Positions 1 through 11,375 of a stretch of 64,000 nucleotides of DNA are shown here, one piece after another (within the stretch, counting starts at the first letter, position 1; every line of letters begins with the position of its first letter). Origin of the DNA: Linnemannia elongata. Its lineage: Eukaryota > Mortierellomycota > Mortierellomycetes > Mortierellales > Mortierellaceae. The stretch lies in contig JAXBDG010000008.1 of NCBI GenBank assembly GCA_036320915.1, forward strand, positions 1,860,001-1,924,000. Direction: 5' to 3'. Both the position numbers and the translations under genes were made by a program. The notes beneath the pieces were generated by a model that ran no database searches, had not been told where the DNA came from, and was given only the letters and a program-made list of their open reading frames with translations.

Positions 1-15
1 AGGCGGTTGACTTAC

Positions 16-498
16 CTCCGGTCACGTCTCTCATTCGGTAGAGCTGATATGGCCCCTTTGGCGACTGATTTGGCACCGCTGTCTTCTCCTTCACTCTGGT
101 CCGAGGCATCGTCCGAGTCACTGTCGCCGCTCTCGTTGCTGTCCAGCGATGCCTTTCCCTCCTCGTCAATATCCACGTTATCTACCTCTATGTGTTCCTC
201 AGCCTCTGGAGTAACAGGGCCAGGGGCCTTGTTGGCGAGCTCCAGTAATTGTTGCCTCCGAGCGGCGACTGCACTAAGAGGAGCCGATGGTGGTGGTGCA
301 GCAGCGGTTGTTGAGGTGACGACAGAGACAGTCGTGGTCGTGGTTGTTGACCGCACTATTGAATGCACAATGGCAAGGTGGTAAAAAGGATGAATGTGTG
401 TGCCTTCGAATGAGACGTGGGTTCGGAAGAAAGGAAGTTCCTGTTGGTTGGCAGTCTTGCTACGCACCTATTTTCTGCTTTTTTGCTTTTGGCGGCAT
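16..498 (-). CDS. 5' end of a Ser/Thr/acid-rich nuclear-type protein (partial, possibly Grc3/NOL9-like)
   Basis: This gene runs off the left edge. Exon 1 is 498-468 and starts ATG CCG CCA AAA, encoding MPPKAKKQKI. An intron at 467-356 (GTGCGT...TAG) leads to exon 2 at 355-16, which ends at a perfect GTAAGT donor at 15-10, so more exons lie outside. The phase-1 junction is clean. The visible 123 residues begin with a basic NLS-like stretch, then a Thr/Ala/Pro-rich linker, the segment SAVAARRQQLLELANK, and an acidic Ser/Asp/Glu-rich tail. No catalytic domain is visible. A basic start followed by an SAVAARR-type motif and an acidic region resembles N-termini of some fungal Grc3/NOL9 polynucleotide kinases as I remember them, but that is weak evidence. 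Its start lies 174 bp past the stop of the mannosyltransferase gene on the same strand. Confidence 0.55.
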
Positions 499-672
499 GG
501 TCGAATGGGAGGGCAGTGGAGAGAAAGGAATGAACAAAGAGTACGGAGGCAGGCAGGTTGACTGACATTTTTTTCCTTCTTTCTTTCGATATGATGTGGC
601 TTGCAAAACAAAAACTATCTCTGTGAGGGACTGCTCCTATGTGGAAAATGAAATCCGTGCGTGTCGCGTAGT

Positions 673-1864
673 TTACGCGTGCTGGACAATTAGATGGGGC
701 ACGCCAAAGACACCAAAGCCCTCGCGCTTGGCCCACCTTGCCATGCCCTCAGTCTCAATCCCATGGTCCACAGGAAGACTCGGGAAGTTGATTCCTGCCC
801 GATGAACAGTCGCCTTGACTAACGTAAATGTCCCTCCCACTCCATCGATCTCAGTCGGCCCTCGAACACTCCCTGCCAGATCGGCCATCGACTGCCGATA
901 AGTTGGATGTTCCTCCTCGTAGCCTAAATAGAAGCATGTTAACGTGAAATCAATGAGTTAGAGTCCTTCGCACATTTTATCAACCATTGCCTTCATCATC
1001 GATACAGCACCTTTGCTTGCGTTAAAGCATACCTTCAAAGAGAATCTCCTCTTTTCCAAGTGCACGTTGATTAGCAAGCGACTCTTTGGTCTCGATCCAG
1101 TTGTTGCGATCATAGGGGACATTTTTGGTCTCGAACCAGCCCGACTCAAATCGGAAACAGTTGGGCGCAATGATGTCTTTGTCGTACTTTATCAGCTTGA
1201 ACAATAAATCAGGCGCGTAATCAACCACGTCACTGTCCAGCCAAAGAACCCACGACTCGTCAATCAGAGTAGACATGAGAAGCGAGTTTCGACAGCGAGC
1301 CAGCATCTTCCTACGGGCAGCTTGAAGTTCGTATCCATGGCGCTGGTCGTGAGTGACAGGCGAAGACTCGGACTTTTGATGGAAAACTGTAATCCTTCGG
1401 TAGCGTCTTTCGGGATGTGCTCGAAGAGTTGCGATGTGTTTTTGGAGTGACAATAGAGTAGGATCCTTGCTGCTGTCCTCTGTGGTTGTCGATACAAGAA
1501 AGCCAAGGGAAATGAGGTCCGCTGGATAGTCGATCTGGCCAAGCTTTTGAAAGTAGTTGTCGAGATAACGTGCAGCATCCATGAGGGGAGTGAGAATGAG
1601 GATGTGATCTGTTGGAGAGCACTCTGTTATGTCACCCAGAGGGAGATATAGGTGGATATTATTCAAGTCGAGAAGTCGGTACTCTCTTGCTTGAAAGTTT
1701 GTTGCAGGGGTTGTATCGTGTTTTTCTGCTGGAAGAGTAGACTTGCGTCTAGAGTTGCTGTGGTAGCTGAATGGGACGTCAAAGAAAACAAGAGACACCC
1801 AGACACACATCATCAAGAACATGGTAAGGAGTACGATCCCGAGCGAGGACAGACGGCGTGGCAT
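673..1864 (-). CDS. Anp1/Mnn9/Van1-family alpha-mannosyltransferase (GT62)
   Basis: Exons are 1864-1033 and 923-673; the intron 1032-924 is GTATGC...TAG, phase 1. The product is 360 aa, a normal length for the family. Residues 8-30 form one hydrophobic segment after a short basic N-terminus, as in a Golgi type II membrane protein. The lumenal domain has ILILTPLMDAARYL, the RRKMLARCRNSLL segment, and the metal-binding DXD in WVLWLDSDVVDYAP. The second exon continues the family pattern with EGYEEEHPTY, GGTFTLVKATVHRAG and a final VFGVPHLIVQHA. Yeast Anp1, Mnn9 and Van1 form the M-Pol complexes that extend the alpha-1,6 backbone of N-glycan mannan in the cis-Golgi, using GDP-mannose. Which of the three paralogues this matches cannot be decided by eye. 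It is divergent from the C2CD5 gene across 240 bp. Confidence 0.93.
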
Positions 1865-2104
1865 AGTGAACTGTGTGTTCTTTGGTTAAGAGTGTTGGTG
1901 AGTACAACAGGAGTTAAGGACAAAAGAGAAAATGCGCCGCCAAAAGTCATCGAAAGGAATGTTGAGTGTAGGCTGACTGCACGTGACGAGTGCCTACTTG
2001 GTGAGGCTATTTTCCCAGAGCTCTTTTTTGCAGCCAGCCTACTCCTTTTCTCTTCACACCTTTCAACTCAACTCTCCCACTCCTTTCACCTCCCCCCGCC
2101 TGAA
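1865..2104. promoter_or_regulatory. Shared divergent promoter (mannosyltransferase / C2CD5) with CACGTG
   Basis: Only 240 bp separate the two divergent start codons. The stretch contains a palindromic E-box CACGTG at 1980-1985, followed by GAC, and a C/T-rich run at about 2040-2100 just before the C2CD5 start. bHLH or Cbf1/SREBP-type factors bind CACGTG in fungi. Its use here is inference. Confidence 0.5.
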
Positions 2105-5100
2105 ATGCCATGCATCTTGAAGATCAGGGTCGTCGGCGCCAGGGATCTGCCCGTCATGGACAAGGCCTCCGACTTGACCGATGCCTACGTCGAGGTGCGC
2201 TTCGCTGACTTTGAGGCCCAACGCACAACCGTCTGCCGCAAAACACTCAACCCAGTCTGGAATGAGGTAAAAAAAAGCATGGCGTGCACTCACTTTTGTA
2301 ATGCGCTTTATGCTCCTCAATAGCGCAGCGAATGACCTACTCACAAGAATACTGTGTGGATGCCATGGTGACATAGGACTTTCGCTTCGAGGTCACTGAT
2401 GATGCTGATCTCCAGAACGAACCCCTGGAGCTCAAGGTGCTCGACTACGACGCCATCACCGCAAACGACTCTGTCGGCTCCGTCTTTATTGACCTGAACC
2501 CACTCTTACCCGTCAACTCACCCTGGCAGATCGCAGGGTGGTTCCCCATTTACGATACAATCCGCGGTGTTCGTGGCGAGGTCAATGTCCAGGTCAAACT
2601 TCAGTTCTTTGGCGACGTCAACCCGTTCAAGGACTCCTCTGCGGGCATCATGTTCTTTTCCACCACCTCTTTGCCAGCAGGATACCAAATTGTCGCAATG
2701 CACGGGTTCGTGGATGCCATCGTCAACGAGGATGATCCAGAGTATCACTGGAGTGACAGTTTCCGAACCCAACGATCCTCCAACGAGGCACGCCAGCGGC
2801 TTCTCTTTCGACTTTCGGGACAGCTTCGACGACTGCTGGGTAAAGAAACACTTGACATGGGAGGAAACGCCGTGCTGGGGTATCAGCAATGCTTCGACTT
2901 GGAGAACGAGGAGCATGCCATCACCGCTCGCGCTGTCGGAACTGCTGTCAAGATTGCCGTAGTCTCCAGCTCATCGTCTCAGTACCCTGACAAGCAGCAA
3001 GCACTCACTCTGAACGACCTTCACACAGAAGATATTCTGACGTCTGTTTTGGACCCTGAGCAAGGAGAGAGTCCCATATTTACCGGTGTGCCACCAACAG
3101 GAGCAGCAACGGACACCATGCCGCCAACACCAACAACTAGGAGGCGTGGTTCATCTTTTTCGAGCGACAGTAGCAGCAGTACCGACTCTGCTCCCTCTAT
3201 TGCCAGTGGCGCCAAAAACAGCATCAACAACTACAAGTATCTGGAACAGCAGATTTTCACACTTCACGAGTTTCCTCCGGGGACTGTGTTTAACCTCGGA
3301 GGTATCGTGAGCGCGCGATCAGTCAAGCTAATTGAAAACGACGATGTTGAGACGCGCGACGCCTGGTGGAATGAGCTGAGAGACGAGATCAAGTCGCACG
3401 CGCGCGTAGTTGGATGTTCACATATCATTGGATATCAGGAGGTCGCCACTATCAACGACGAGCTGATCGTCCTTTCTGCCGTTGGAACGGCCGCGAACTT
3501 GGACATGACCGCCTTCACACCTGGATTCTTTGACTCAGGCAAGAACCTCTCACGGTCAGGAAGCATTGGTCGATCCTACGTCGACAACGGCGCGGATAAC
3601 CTCTCGACGTCTGTTGGAGGAGCCAAGGCCAGCTTCCAGAACTCACTCAAGGAGCAACAGTGGATGGACATGCTAGCCAAGCGAAAAAGCAAGCGAAAGC
3701 AGCCCTCTGGTAAGTATTGTACATACCCTTTATTTAGTTTGTGTGTTCGCGATATAGATGTTTTAATTAACCTCCCTGCCATTTATTTGAAATATGATTT
3801 TTTTTAGCCTGTAGGATGTGCCATATTCCGTTTCATCGGAAATCGTCGCCGTTCCCGATGAGTCTCATCAAATGTCAAAAGTGCAAGAAGAAGTATGTCC
3901 CAGAGATCCTGTTGAGCACTGTGGAGCCACCTGCGGAATTGGGCGTGGTCGGTCAGAGCGCATTCGTGGAAGCACATGTTTGCCGAGCCAAGAAGAGAAA
4001 GGACGGCGAATCGAACGCGACGATTGTCAGTGACGCGATCCCCTTTGTCGAGTACGATCTTCACCGACAGCTCATGTACAAACTGAAGATCCATGGACTG
4101 AACGCCATCTTTGGTCTGCGGTTCCAGCTCACGGTTGGAGACTCGTTGATTGTCGCTGTCGCCTGCGGGACGGCTATGTACCTCTCGGCACTACCAACAC
4201 CACCGGCGCTAAGGATTTCGAGGAACCTGGATGTCATTGACGAGGAGGACAAGAAATTGCTGGAGATGCAGCGCAAGATTATGGATCTCTCGGAAGCTAA
4301 TCGACAGAACTTGGAAGCTGCCAAGCTGCGAGAGTCGGACGACGGAGATCCAGCCTCATTGCCACCCGTACCGGACGGGAACAATTCGGCCCAGCAGGAA
4401 GACGACAGCTCTGGATCTAGTTCGGACTCAGAGGACGAGGCGGAAAAGGACAACTACCAGACCAACGTTGTCATCCAGATCGACGACGACGCAGACGAGG
4501 ATTTGATGGCTGTGTTGCTTGATCCGGTCTTTACGGATGGATTTCTCCTTTGCAGCACCGAGACACTTCCCAACCACCCCTACTTTGTCAGCACCGACCC
4601 TATGATACCCGACAATGCCCATTTGATTACTACCATCAAACAAGGACATATCAACATGATTTCCCACCACCCAAACCGGCAACTGGCAGCTCTTTTCCGC
4701 TCAATCTATGAAGATCTTCGTTTCCGACTGTCGTACTTTACGGACTGTGTCTTGGCTGGCATCACCTACAACATTCAACTGCCGAGGGCGAATGAAGTTC
4801 AGATCCAGTTGACGGCCGTTGCGCTTGGACAGCAACGGCAGATGGATACTTTGGAACCCCTAGGTGTGCCGATCACCCTCTCACCCTGGAGGTCTGTCCC
4901 TGGATCGGCGGCTCTTTCAACCAGCCACTCCCGCTCCGAGTCTGAAAATGGAAGCTTCCCATCTAGGCCTTCATCGGATCCAAGGCGACTCCTGGCTGCA
5001 GGAGAGGACTCGTCGATGGTGTTCCAAATGGACGAATGTCAAATTTCGGATTCACCCCAGCAGCAGACACCTTCCTCGAGTCGAATGGCAACGCCTGTTG

Positions 5101-6269
5101 GCACGATAACGGATATCAACGCCCGCCTGACGGCGGCCCCGCCTCCCCGCCTTGTCTCACAGACGTCGAGTGAGACGATTACTGGATCGACCGCTGCTAC
5201 GGCGCCGAATACGCCTGTTCGGGAACGATACAGTCGTTTGGGAATGGACAGTGAGCCAACCACGCCTCTTGACGGTCCAGTGAATCGCTCACTGGGATAC
5301 CGAAACCAGGACGGGCGGGGACAGCTCTCGACAGCGACGAACGGATCCAGTCTGGCTCCAACTCCCAACTCGAACAACAACAGACCAGCGTCTTCTAACG
5401 GCAGTTTCAACAACGAGAATGTTTTGACAACAGGTGCCATGCGGCCTGGGTTTGGGTATCCTCGCCATACGCGTCAACAGTCTGTTTCGTCTATCATGAG
5501 CCGGCAGGGTCAATTGGACGAGTCGGCCAGCAGGGTTGCACTGCTGCCCATGATGCCGGCCGACCGACCGTTCATCGAAATGACGCCGCTTTCGTTTATC
5601 CCAGGACGGACGCCGACGCGGTACCTGGGCAAGCTATCACTGCATTTCGTCAAGGAGACGCATATCTTGCATGATACGACGGTGTCGAGTGGGATGGGCG
5701 GGTTTGTGCATGTGTTTTTGATGGAGATCCAAGCCGTGGCAAGGTCTCATGTTGCGGCACTGGGTGGAGATGCGATTGTGGGTCTACGGGTTGATGAGAG
5801 CTTTTTCCAGGAGAGTGTCAAGAACCAAGGGTACGCGTTGATTTCGATTAGTGGCGATGTTGTTGGCTGTGCGCTTACGGACCAGGACTCTTCTTCGTCG
5901 TCGTCTGACGATGAAGACCAGGACGGGGACTCGGAGGATGAAGGGCGGAATCGAGGGCAGGGACAAACTAGAGAACAGGCTGATAATGAGAGTGTGTCAA
6001 GTAGGAGGCGCGGAGGACCTTTCGAGAACCAGGAAGGTGATACGCCGTTAATTGTTGGGTGGCAAAATAACCAGAGTATGGAAAGTGTCCAGATGCCTGC
6101 TGCTGCACTCCCTCTTCCCTCTGACGCCACAGTTACAGCCACAGCTACTGATGCTGAGCAGACGATGTCTTTGCCAACGCCCACTACTCCTATCACGCCT
6201 GTTACTCCCAACACCCCTAACACTCCAATCACATCTACCACTCCTTCTCCTCCCGTCGAACCTTCGTAG
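2105..6269 (+). CDS. C2CD5: C2CD5 (CDP138) orthologue: C2 domain plus YbjQ-like domains
   Basis: Exons are 2105-2266, 2377-3709 and 3808-6269; introns are GTAAAA...TAG (phase 0) and GTAAGT...TAG (phase 1). The product is 1318 aa. Residues 1-110 form a C2 domain with acidic loop residues (SDLTDAYVEVRF, VLDYDAITANDSVGS) suited to calcium and phospholipid binding. Long blocks then match animal C2CD5 in order: DDPEYHWSDSFRTQRSSNEA, GNAVLGYQQCFDLE, VSARSVKL, TRDAWWNELRDEIKSHA, a CxxC pair of zinc-type cysteines (CRMCHIPF and CQKCKKK), LIKC, KLKIHGLNAIFGLRFQLTVG, MTPLSFIPG, and a last YbjQ-like block with AALGGDAIVGLRV. In mammals C2CD5 is an Akt substrate acting in insulin-stimulated GLUT4 vesicle fusion, so a role in vesicle-membrane docking is likely here. 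Low-complexity Ser/Asp/Thr-Pro linkers separate the conserved blocks. The ATG at 2105 begins the C2 fold directly. Confidence 0.93.
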
Positions 6270-6295
6270 TCGTTTTCTTCTTCTTTAAGTATGTT

Positions 6296-6301
6296 AATAA
6301 A
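6296..6301 (+). terminator. AATAAA poly(A) signal after C2CD5
   Basis: A canonical AATAAA lies 27 bp past the C2CD5 stop codon, in the 145 bp between the two convergent genes. No strong matching hexamer was noted for the opposite strand. Confidence 0.5.
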
Positions 6302-6414
6302 AGGTTGAGAAGCAAAAAAGCAAGGATCAAAAAGTCAAGAGCGTTTCCTTGGCGAATTAAGTCTGTTTTTGTGTTCATTTGTTTTTTGTTTATTAAGCTG
6401 AAGGAGGTAGTACT

Positions 6415-9027
6415 TCAAGCCATGTAATGTTCAAGCTCCTCACTTGACTCAACAGGCCGCTTATACAGACGAATACAGGGCTGGTGCCGCGAGTCATTAA
6501 AGGAGTTGATCTGCTGTTCCGTCAGGCCCTTGGAGGGTCCCACACCGATCTCGAGGAGCGTTTTGTGGTTGGCGGCTAGTTCACTCAGGTCTGAATAGTC
6601 GATCCGCGGGTTCTGCATGATGGTGAAGGATTCCAGGCGGTCTAGTTGGCAGAGGTATGAGACTAGGTTCTGTTTTGTTTTGAAAGGGGGAAGGAAGAGT
6701 AAGGCGTGAGGGAATTATGAAAGAGGGAAAGGGTAGGGCGGGAAAATGAGCAAAATAAGAGTCAAGAGTTACTTTGGTCAGTGAACTGGATACGAAGCGA
6801 AGAAAAAAATAATTGCATTGCATCTTTGATTATCCAATGGCGAATAGGTGAACCATGATCGTAGGACTATGGAACGTGATTGTGTAATACTGAAATTTCC
6901 GCGCTACTTTTTTTTTCATTTTTTTCAGTCGCTTATCCTTGAAAGAAAAAAAATAAACAAACTTACCAATGGTACGGGCACAACGGTGTCGCCCAGTTTG
7001 GTCAGCTTGAGGATACGAAGTCCCTCGAATCGAATGACGATGCTCTGCAAGAACCGGACCTGAGCCGCCCAACCATCGCCAATATAAGGCCGCGGGTGTT
7101 TGTCCATGTACTCGAGCACCTCCAGGCTGTTGCAAGGTGTCTGAATGTCCGTAAACAGATCATGCGTTAAATTCCGGCAATGCCACAGCTTCAATGACCG
7201 CAGATGGGTGCATTTGAGCAAGATCTCTTGAAGCGACTCGTTCATGATCAGGGGCACATGCTCCAGGTGAAGTTCTTCCAGTTTGAGCAGGTGCATCGAG
7301 ATAGAGTTGAACGTCCTCAGAGTAAAATGGGAGCCAAAGATCCTGAGCTTGATGAGGTGTTCGCAGTTGAACATGACTGCCATCATAGTCTCATCTGAGA
7401 TTTCGCCACAGTTGAGTAAGCTGAGGCTTTTGATATGATCCTGCGGGTTCTGGGTAAACGACTCGAGAGCCTCGTCCGTGATCGAAATTCCGCCCAAAAC
7501 CAAATCCTCGAGCGCAGTCTGAGACTTGAGGAGACTATCCACTGTCTCCGGTCGGATACTGTTGCAGTTATGAAGCTCGAGCGACGTCAATACCCCGACA
7601 GGAGGCCCCAAATTCGCGTAGGTTGAATACCGATCAAGTGAGAATGAAGGGTGAAGGCGATCCTGGTCCTGGCGAGGGTCAAATGGAAACTGTGATGACG
7701 AAGGATGATGATCTGCGTCTGAGTGTGCTGACATGGACGACGTTGAGGGCGAAGAAACGGTTGAAGATGCCGCGGATACGGATGAGGCTGCTGTATGTGA
7801 TGCTGCTGCTGATGTAGTGAATACGGCGTCGACCAACTTGTTGGTCTGGAGTGCGTTTGGAAGTTGTCTTGCTCCTCCGCGGGGCAATTGGTGTAGTGGC
7901 ATTGACTTTGGGTCGACGGTATAGATCTCCTCGAGCGCTTCTGCGGTTTCGTCGTGAAGCTGCAGACAGTTGACCAGACGCCAAGTCCTGAGTTTTTTAC
8001 AGTTGGTGGAAATATGGCGGACCGTAGCATCGGTCATTAAGGGAGCGTCGATCATGAGCGATTCCAGCTGTAGACACGTTGTCCCGATCCAGTTGAGCGA
8101 CTCGTCCGTGAAGGATTCTCCTTGAACCTCGAGCAATTTGACTTGTGAGCACGATTTGAGGATCGGCGTCAACTCAAGATCCTGCATCTCATCCGGGCAG
8201 TTGTTGAGTCGCAGCACAGTCAAGGCTGCGAAGCAAGGTTCAAGGTACTCGATCGCCTCAAACGGGATGTGAATTTCGTGGAGTGAGAGCTCTCTGAGGG
8301 ATGTACAGGCGACCAAAATCGCCAAGAGATTTTCCGAGAAGGGGAAACGGACATTCCTGAGGTCGAGGGTCCTGAAGCCAATCCTTGTCGAGCGAGCCAA
8401 GATCTCAAAGTGGTGAAGTGTCAAGTCGTCTCTAATGGGGTTGAAGTCTATGGCTCGGATCAACTGTGCACGATGGTATATCCGCTGACCGTGGAAGGGG
8501 ATACCATATTCTCGCCGCTGCACAGGGCGATAAGGCGTGGGGACGAGAAAAGATGAAGAGACGGAAGGCATGTGTGACAGAGAATGTGAGCTCCCCGACC
8601 GGGCAGTGGTTCTTTCGCGCATGGTCGATGAGCGGCGGATAGACATGACTCTAGGGAAGGCCGTAGGCGGCGCTGTGCTCAGGTGCTCATTTGCCGGCGT
8701 GGTATTTGTCGTCGTTGTTGCCGCTGTCGCTGTTGTTGACTTGTTATTAGCTTGGTTGTGCTTGATATCGGCGAGAATAAGTGGAGTTCGACTGAGGGAT
8801 ACGACAGGCCCAGGCAGATCGATTTCGTGGCGAAGGGTGTGTAGGAGCTGGGTGAAGCTGTGGAGGGTGTAGCACTTTGGGTAGTGCCAGAGGAGAATCA
8901 GGCAAGTGGCGGCCCATTCGGAGTTGACGAGACAGCACGCATGGAGGTCTTGCTGGTTGAGTATACCGAGCGAGAAGATGTGATGGAGGATGTCCTGGTT
9001 GGCCAAAGCCGTCGCAATTGGATTCAT
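6415..9027 (-). CDS. F-box / leucine-rich-repeat protein
   Basis: Exons are 9027-6967 and 6669-6415. The intron 6966-6670 (GTAAGT...CAG, phase 0) is long for this window at 297 nt. The product is 771 aa. Residues 1-50 look like an F-box: hydrophobic QDILHHIFSLGIL, then LHACCLVNSEWA and a Trp-containing LLWHYPKC. A Ser/Thr/Ala-rich linker follows, then degenerate LRRs of the Grr1/FBXL type in two blocks (for example LRELSLHEIHI, SLMIDAPLMTDATVRHIS, SLSLLNCGEISDETMMAV, SLKLWHCRNLTHD), split by a second low-complexity insert. Such proteins are substrate receptors of SCF ubiquitin ligases, with the F-box binding Skp1 and the LRRs binding targets. The substrate cannot be predicted. The C-terminal exon adds a final LRR-like turn. 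It converges with C2CD5. Confidence 0.85.
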
Positions 9028-9610
9028 GCGCGCTGTTGACTATTGCGGTGTGGTGTCGAGAGGGAAGAGGAGTGAGAAAGGAGGAAGGTGCGTGGGAGAG
9101 GGAGTGTTGGGAGTATGAATGTGCAGGAAGTGTGGGATGGGTGTGAGTAATGAGGTAGGGTAGAGGGTGTAGAGGGTGTAGAGTGAGAGTGAGGGCGGGT
9201 AATAGTAAAGGACGAGAGTAAAGGGAAGAAGGAAGGAAAAGGAAAAGGAAGAAGGAAGAAGGAAGAAGGAAGGAGAATAAAGAAGGCAAAGACTGAAAAA
9301 AAAAAAAGAAAAGGAAAAAGAGAGAGCACAAGGGCACAAGGGAACAATGAGGCGATGCTGACAGCAGCACACAACTCTAATTGTGCTGGTGATGGATGAT
9401 GACAATGGATAAAAATACTGGTGATGGGTGATCGAAAGTGGCTATTGAAGGAGACAAGGAGGGGCGAAGGAAGGAAAAAAAAAAAAAAAAAAAGCGATGG
9501 TATCGAAACAACAGAAACAGAACAGAGCAAGACAATCAGTTGCAGTGATATGAAAAGGGTGAAAGAGGAGGATGGGGTGAAGGAAAGAAAGAAGGAAGGA
9601 TGAAGAATGA
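9028..9610 (-). promoter_or_regulatory. C/T-rich leader of the F-box/LRR gene
   Basis: Directly upstream of the F-box start codon the coding strand is almost pure pyrimidine for several hundred bases (GA-rich on the + strand), with runs such as A16 near 9477-9493. Long reading frames here encode only Ser/Leu/Phe/Pro repeats and are artefacts of composition. This looks like core promoter plus 5' UTR, as in the other leaders of the window. Confidence 0.5.
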
Positions 9611-9779
9611 AAAAAAACGGAATATTTTATTAACAAAGATGAACGAACGATGTTGCGCTGAATCATGAATGTATGAATCAAAGAAAGAATCAAAGGGAGT
9701 ACAAGAGTAGACGATGAGAGGCGGAGCATAAAACAAAGAAGAATATCCGTTAGGCTTTATGACATTATGTCAACAAGAT

Positions 9780-10429
9780 ACCTTTCCTTTTTTTTTTTTT
9801 TTTTTTTAATTGCTGCTGTAAAAAGCTGTGCAGTCTCTTTTTTCTCCCTCTTCCTTTTTCTCAAGATCATTATCATCATGATCACTCACCATGAGCCCTC
9901 TCCTTCCTTTTCTCTTCACTCTCATACCTTCCCTCCAATCTTCACTACTCCACGCCTTTTGCACTCTACAATCCACTCTCTACTTCCGTCATCGCTACTT
10001 CTTCTTCTCCTTCCCCTCCCCTCTCCTTTACTTCAAATCTGTCAAGGGTGGACCGTGAGGGTGCCTACTTTCACCTTTTCATTTTGCACAGCCCAAATTA
10101 TTAATCCCAGCCCGCATGTTATTCATTCCGCGCCATCCATGATGGTCATAATCACACAACTGAGCCAGTACCACACCATCCTCACACACATTCACAATCA
10201 CAATCACAATGGCAACGTTAAAAGAAAAGGGACTCGCGGCTCCCATATCCGTATCGGCTTTCGGTTCCGTCCCCACCCACATCTCCGTTTTTATTTTTTT
10301 TCTTCACTAGAATCTCTAGGTTTAGATGCTTCCTTGTCTCGCCTTTTCCTTTGAACTGTCTTTGCATGCCCGACACGACCGTCGCGACTCTGTTCTCTTG
10401 TCTCAACCCTTTTCTACTCAAGGCTTTGC

Positions 10430-10464
<35 letters not shown>

Positions 10465-10564
10465 CTTAGCCTTTCTCTCTTATCCTTATCCAACAATAAT
10501 AACAAATAACAACAACAACAGTAACATGCAGGCAAGTACTCCACAGCAACCTGCTCGAAAATAA
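9780..10564 (+). other. C/T-rich leader ending in a 12-codon ORF, with no gene body
   Basis: From about 9780 to 10525 the + strand is strongly C/T-rich, with T30 at 10432-10461. It ends in a CAA-repeat context just before an ATG at 10526, like the leaders of real genes in this window. The ATG opens only a 12-codon frame (10526-10564). Its third codon lies within GCAAGT, which could instead be a GC-type splice donor after ATG CAG. No convincing coding exon follows before the ABC relic at 12242. It may be a non-coding transcript, a gene that lost its body, or a leader of unknown use. Confidence 0.3.
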
Positions 10565-11335
10565 GTCCTTCTTCCTTGAAGCTAGAGCATAAAACATCTC
10601 AGTCATCAATTCTGCGTATACACACCCTCATTCACGCGCAACACACGGGCAGGTATCATTATTTCATCCCTTTTTCGTCCATTCGCCATTAATATCCGAA
10701 AGACACTCACTGACCGCCACCACTAAAAAAAAAAAAAACGCGCCCTCAAGTAGGAAGAAATGCATCATTTTGTCCCCTTCATTTTCAAAATAGAACCAAC
10801 CAAGCTCTCATCAGGTGCCACCACCACCACCACTGCCCATTGCCCACACTCCATTCACCATTGAATTCAGCCTACGAAGTTTCGGCGAGGGTAGAACGGC
10901 GGACGACGAGACAAAAAGGATCTTATACTCTTCTACGCCTTACTTCCCCTCACTCCATAACTTACCTCCCCCCCCCCACCCCTCCCCATTTTTAAGTTAT
11001 TGACCATTTGTTCTGTGCTCTTTGTGTTCCCATGCAAGAAAATTTTCGACTCCTCGCCCTTTGTTGTTGTCAATCATCAAGGCGAAAAATAAATAAATAT
11101 TAAATCAAAAAGCGTCTTGTTACATATGGTGGTTGTTTCCCTGGGCGTTCACAAAAACAACATCAACAATGGCCAGGTATTAGGGATGTAATAACCAGCA
11201 TGTGAACTACGTCTTTTTTTTTTTTTTTTTTTTTTTATTATTTCCACTGTATGTCGATATCCACTTTTGTTAGACACTCTTTGTATGTCTTTTCATCTAA
11301 ATCGTGATTCGCGATTTGTCAGATCCAACCCTACA

Positions 11336-11375
<40 letters not shown>

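Noticed and set aside
9024..9530. Frames of 120-200 codons in the GA/CT-rich stretch upstream of the F-box gene
   Set aside because: Pure pyrimidine composition gives stop-free Ser/Leu/Phe/Pro strings; no conserved motif and no plausible start context.
9767..10354. 195-codon + frame in the orphan leader
   Set aside because: It starts at a T-run and its residues follow the C/T and CA repeats; looks like leader DNA, not protein.
11337..11373. A37 as the tail of a retroposed cDNA
   Set aside because: Upstream sequence is non-coding and I see no target-site duplication; other A/T runs of similar length are scattered through the window.
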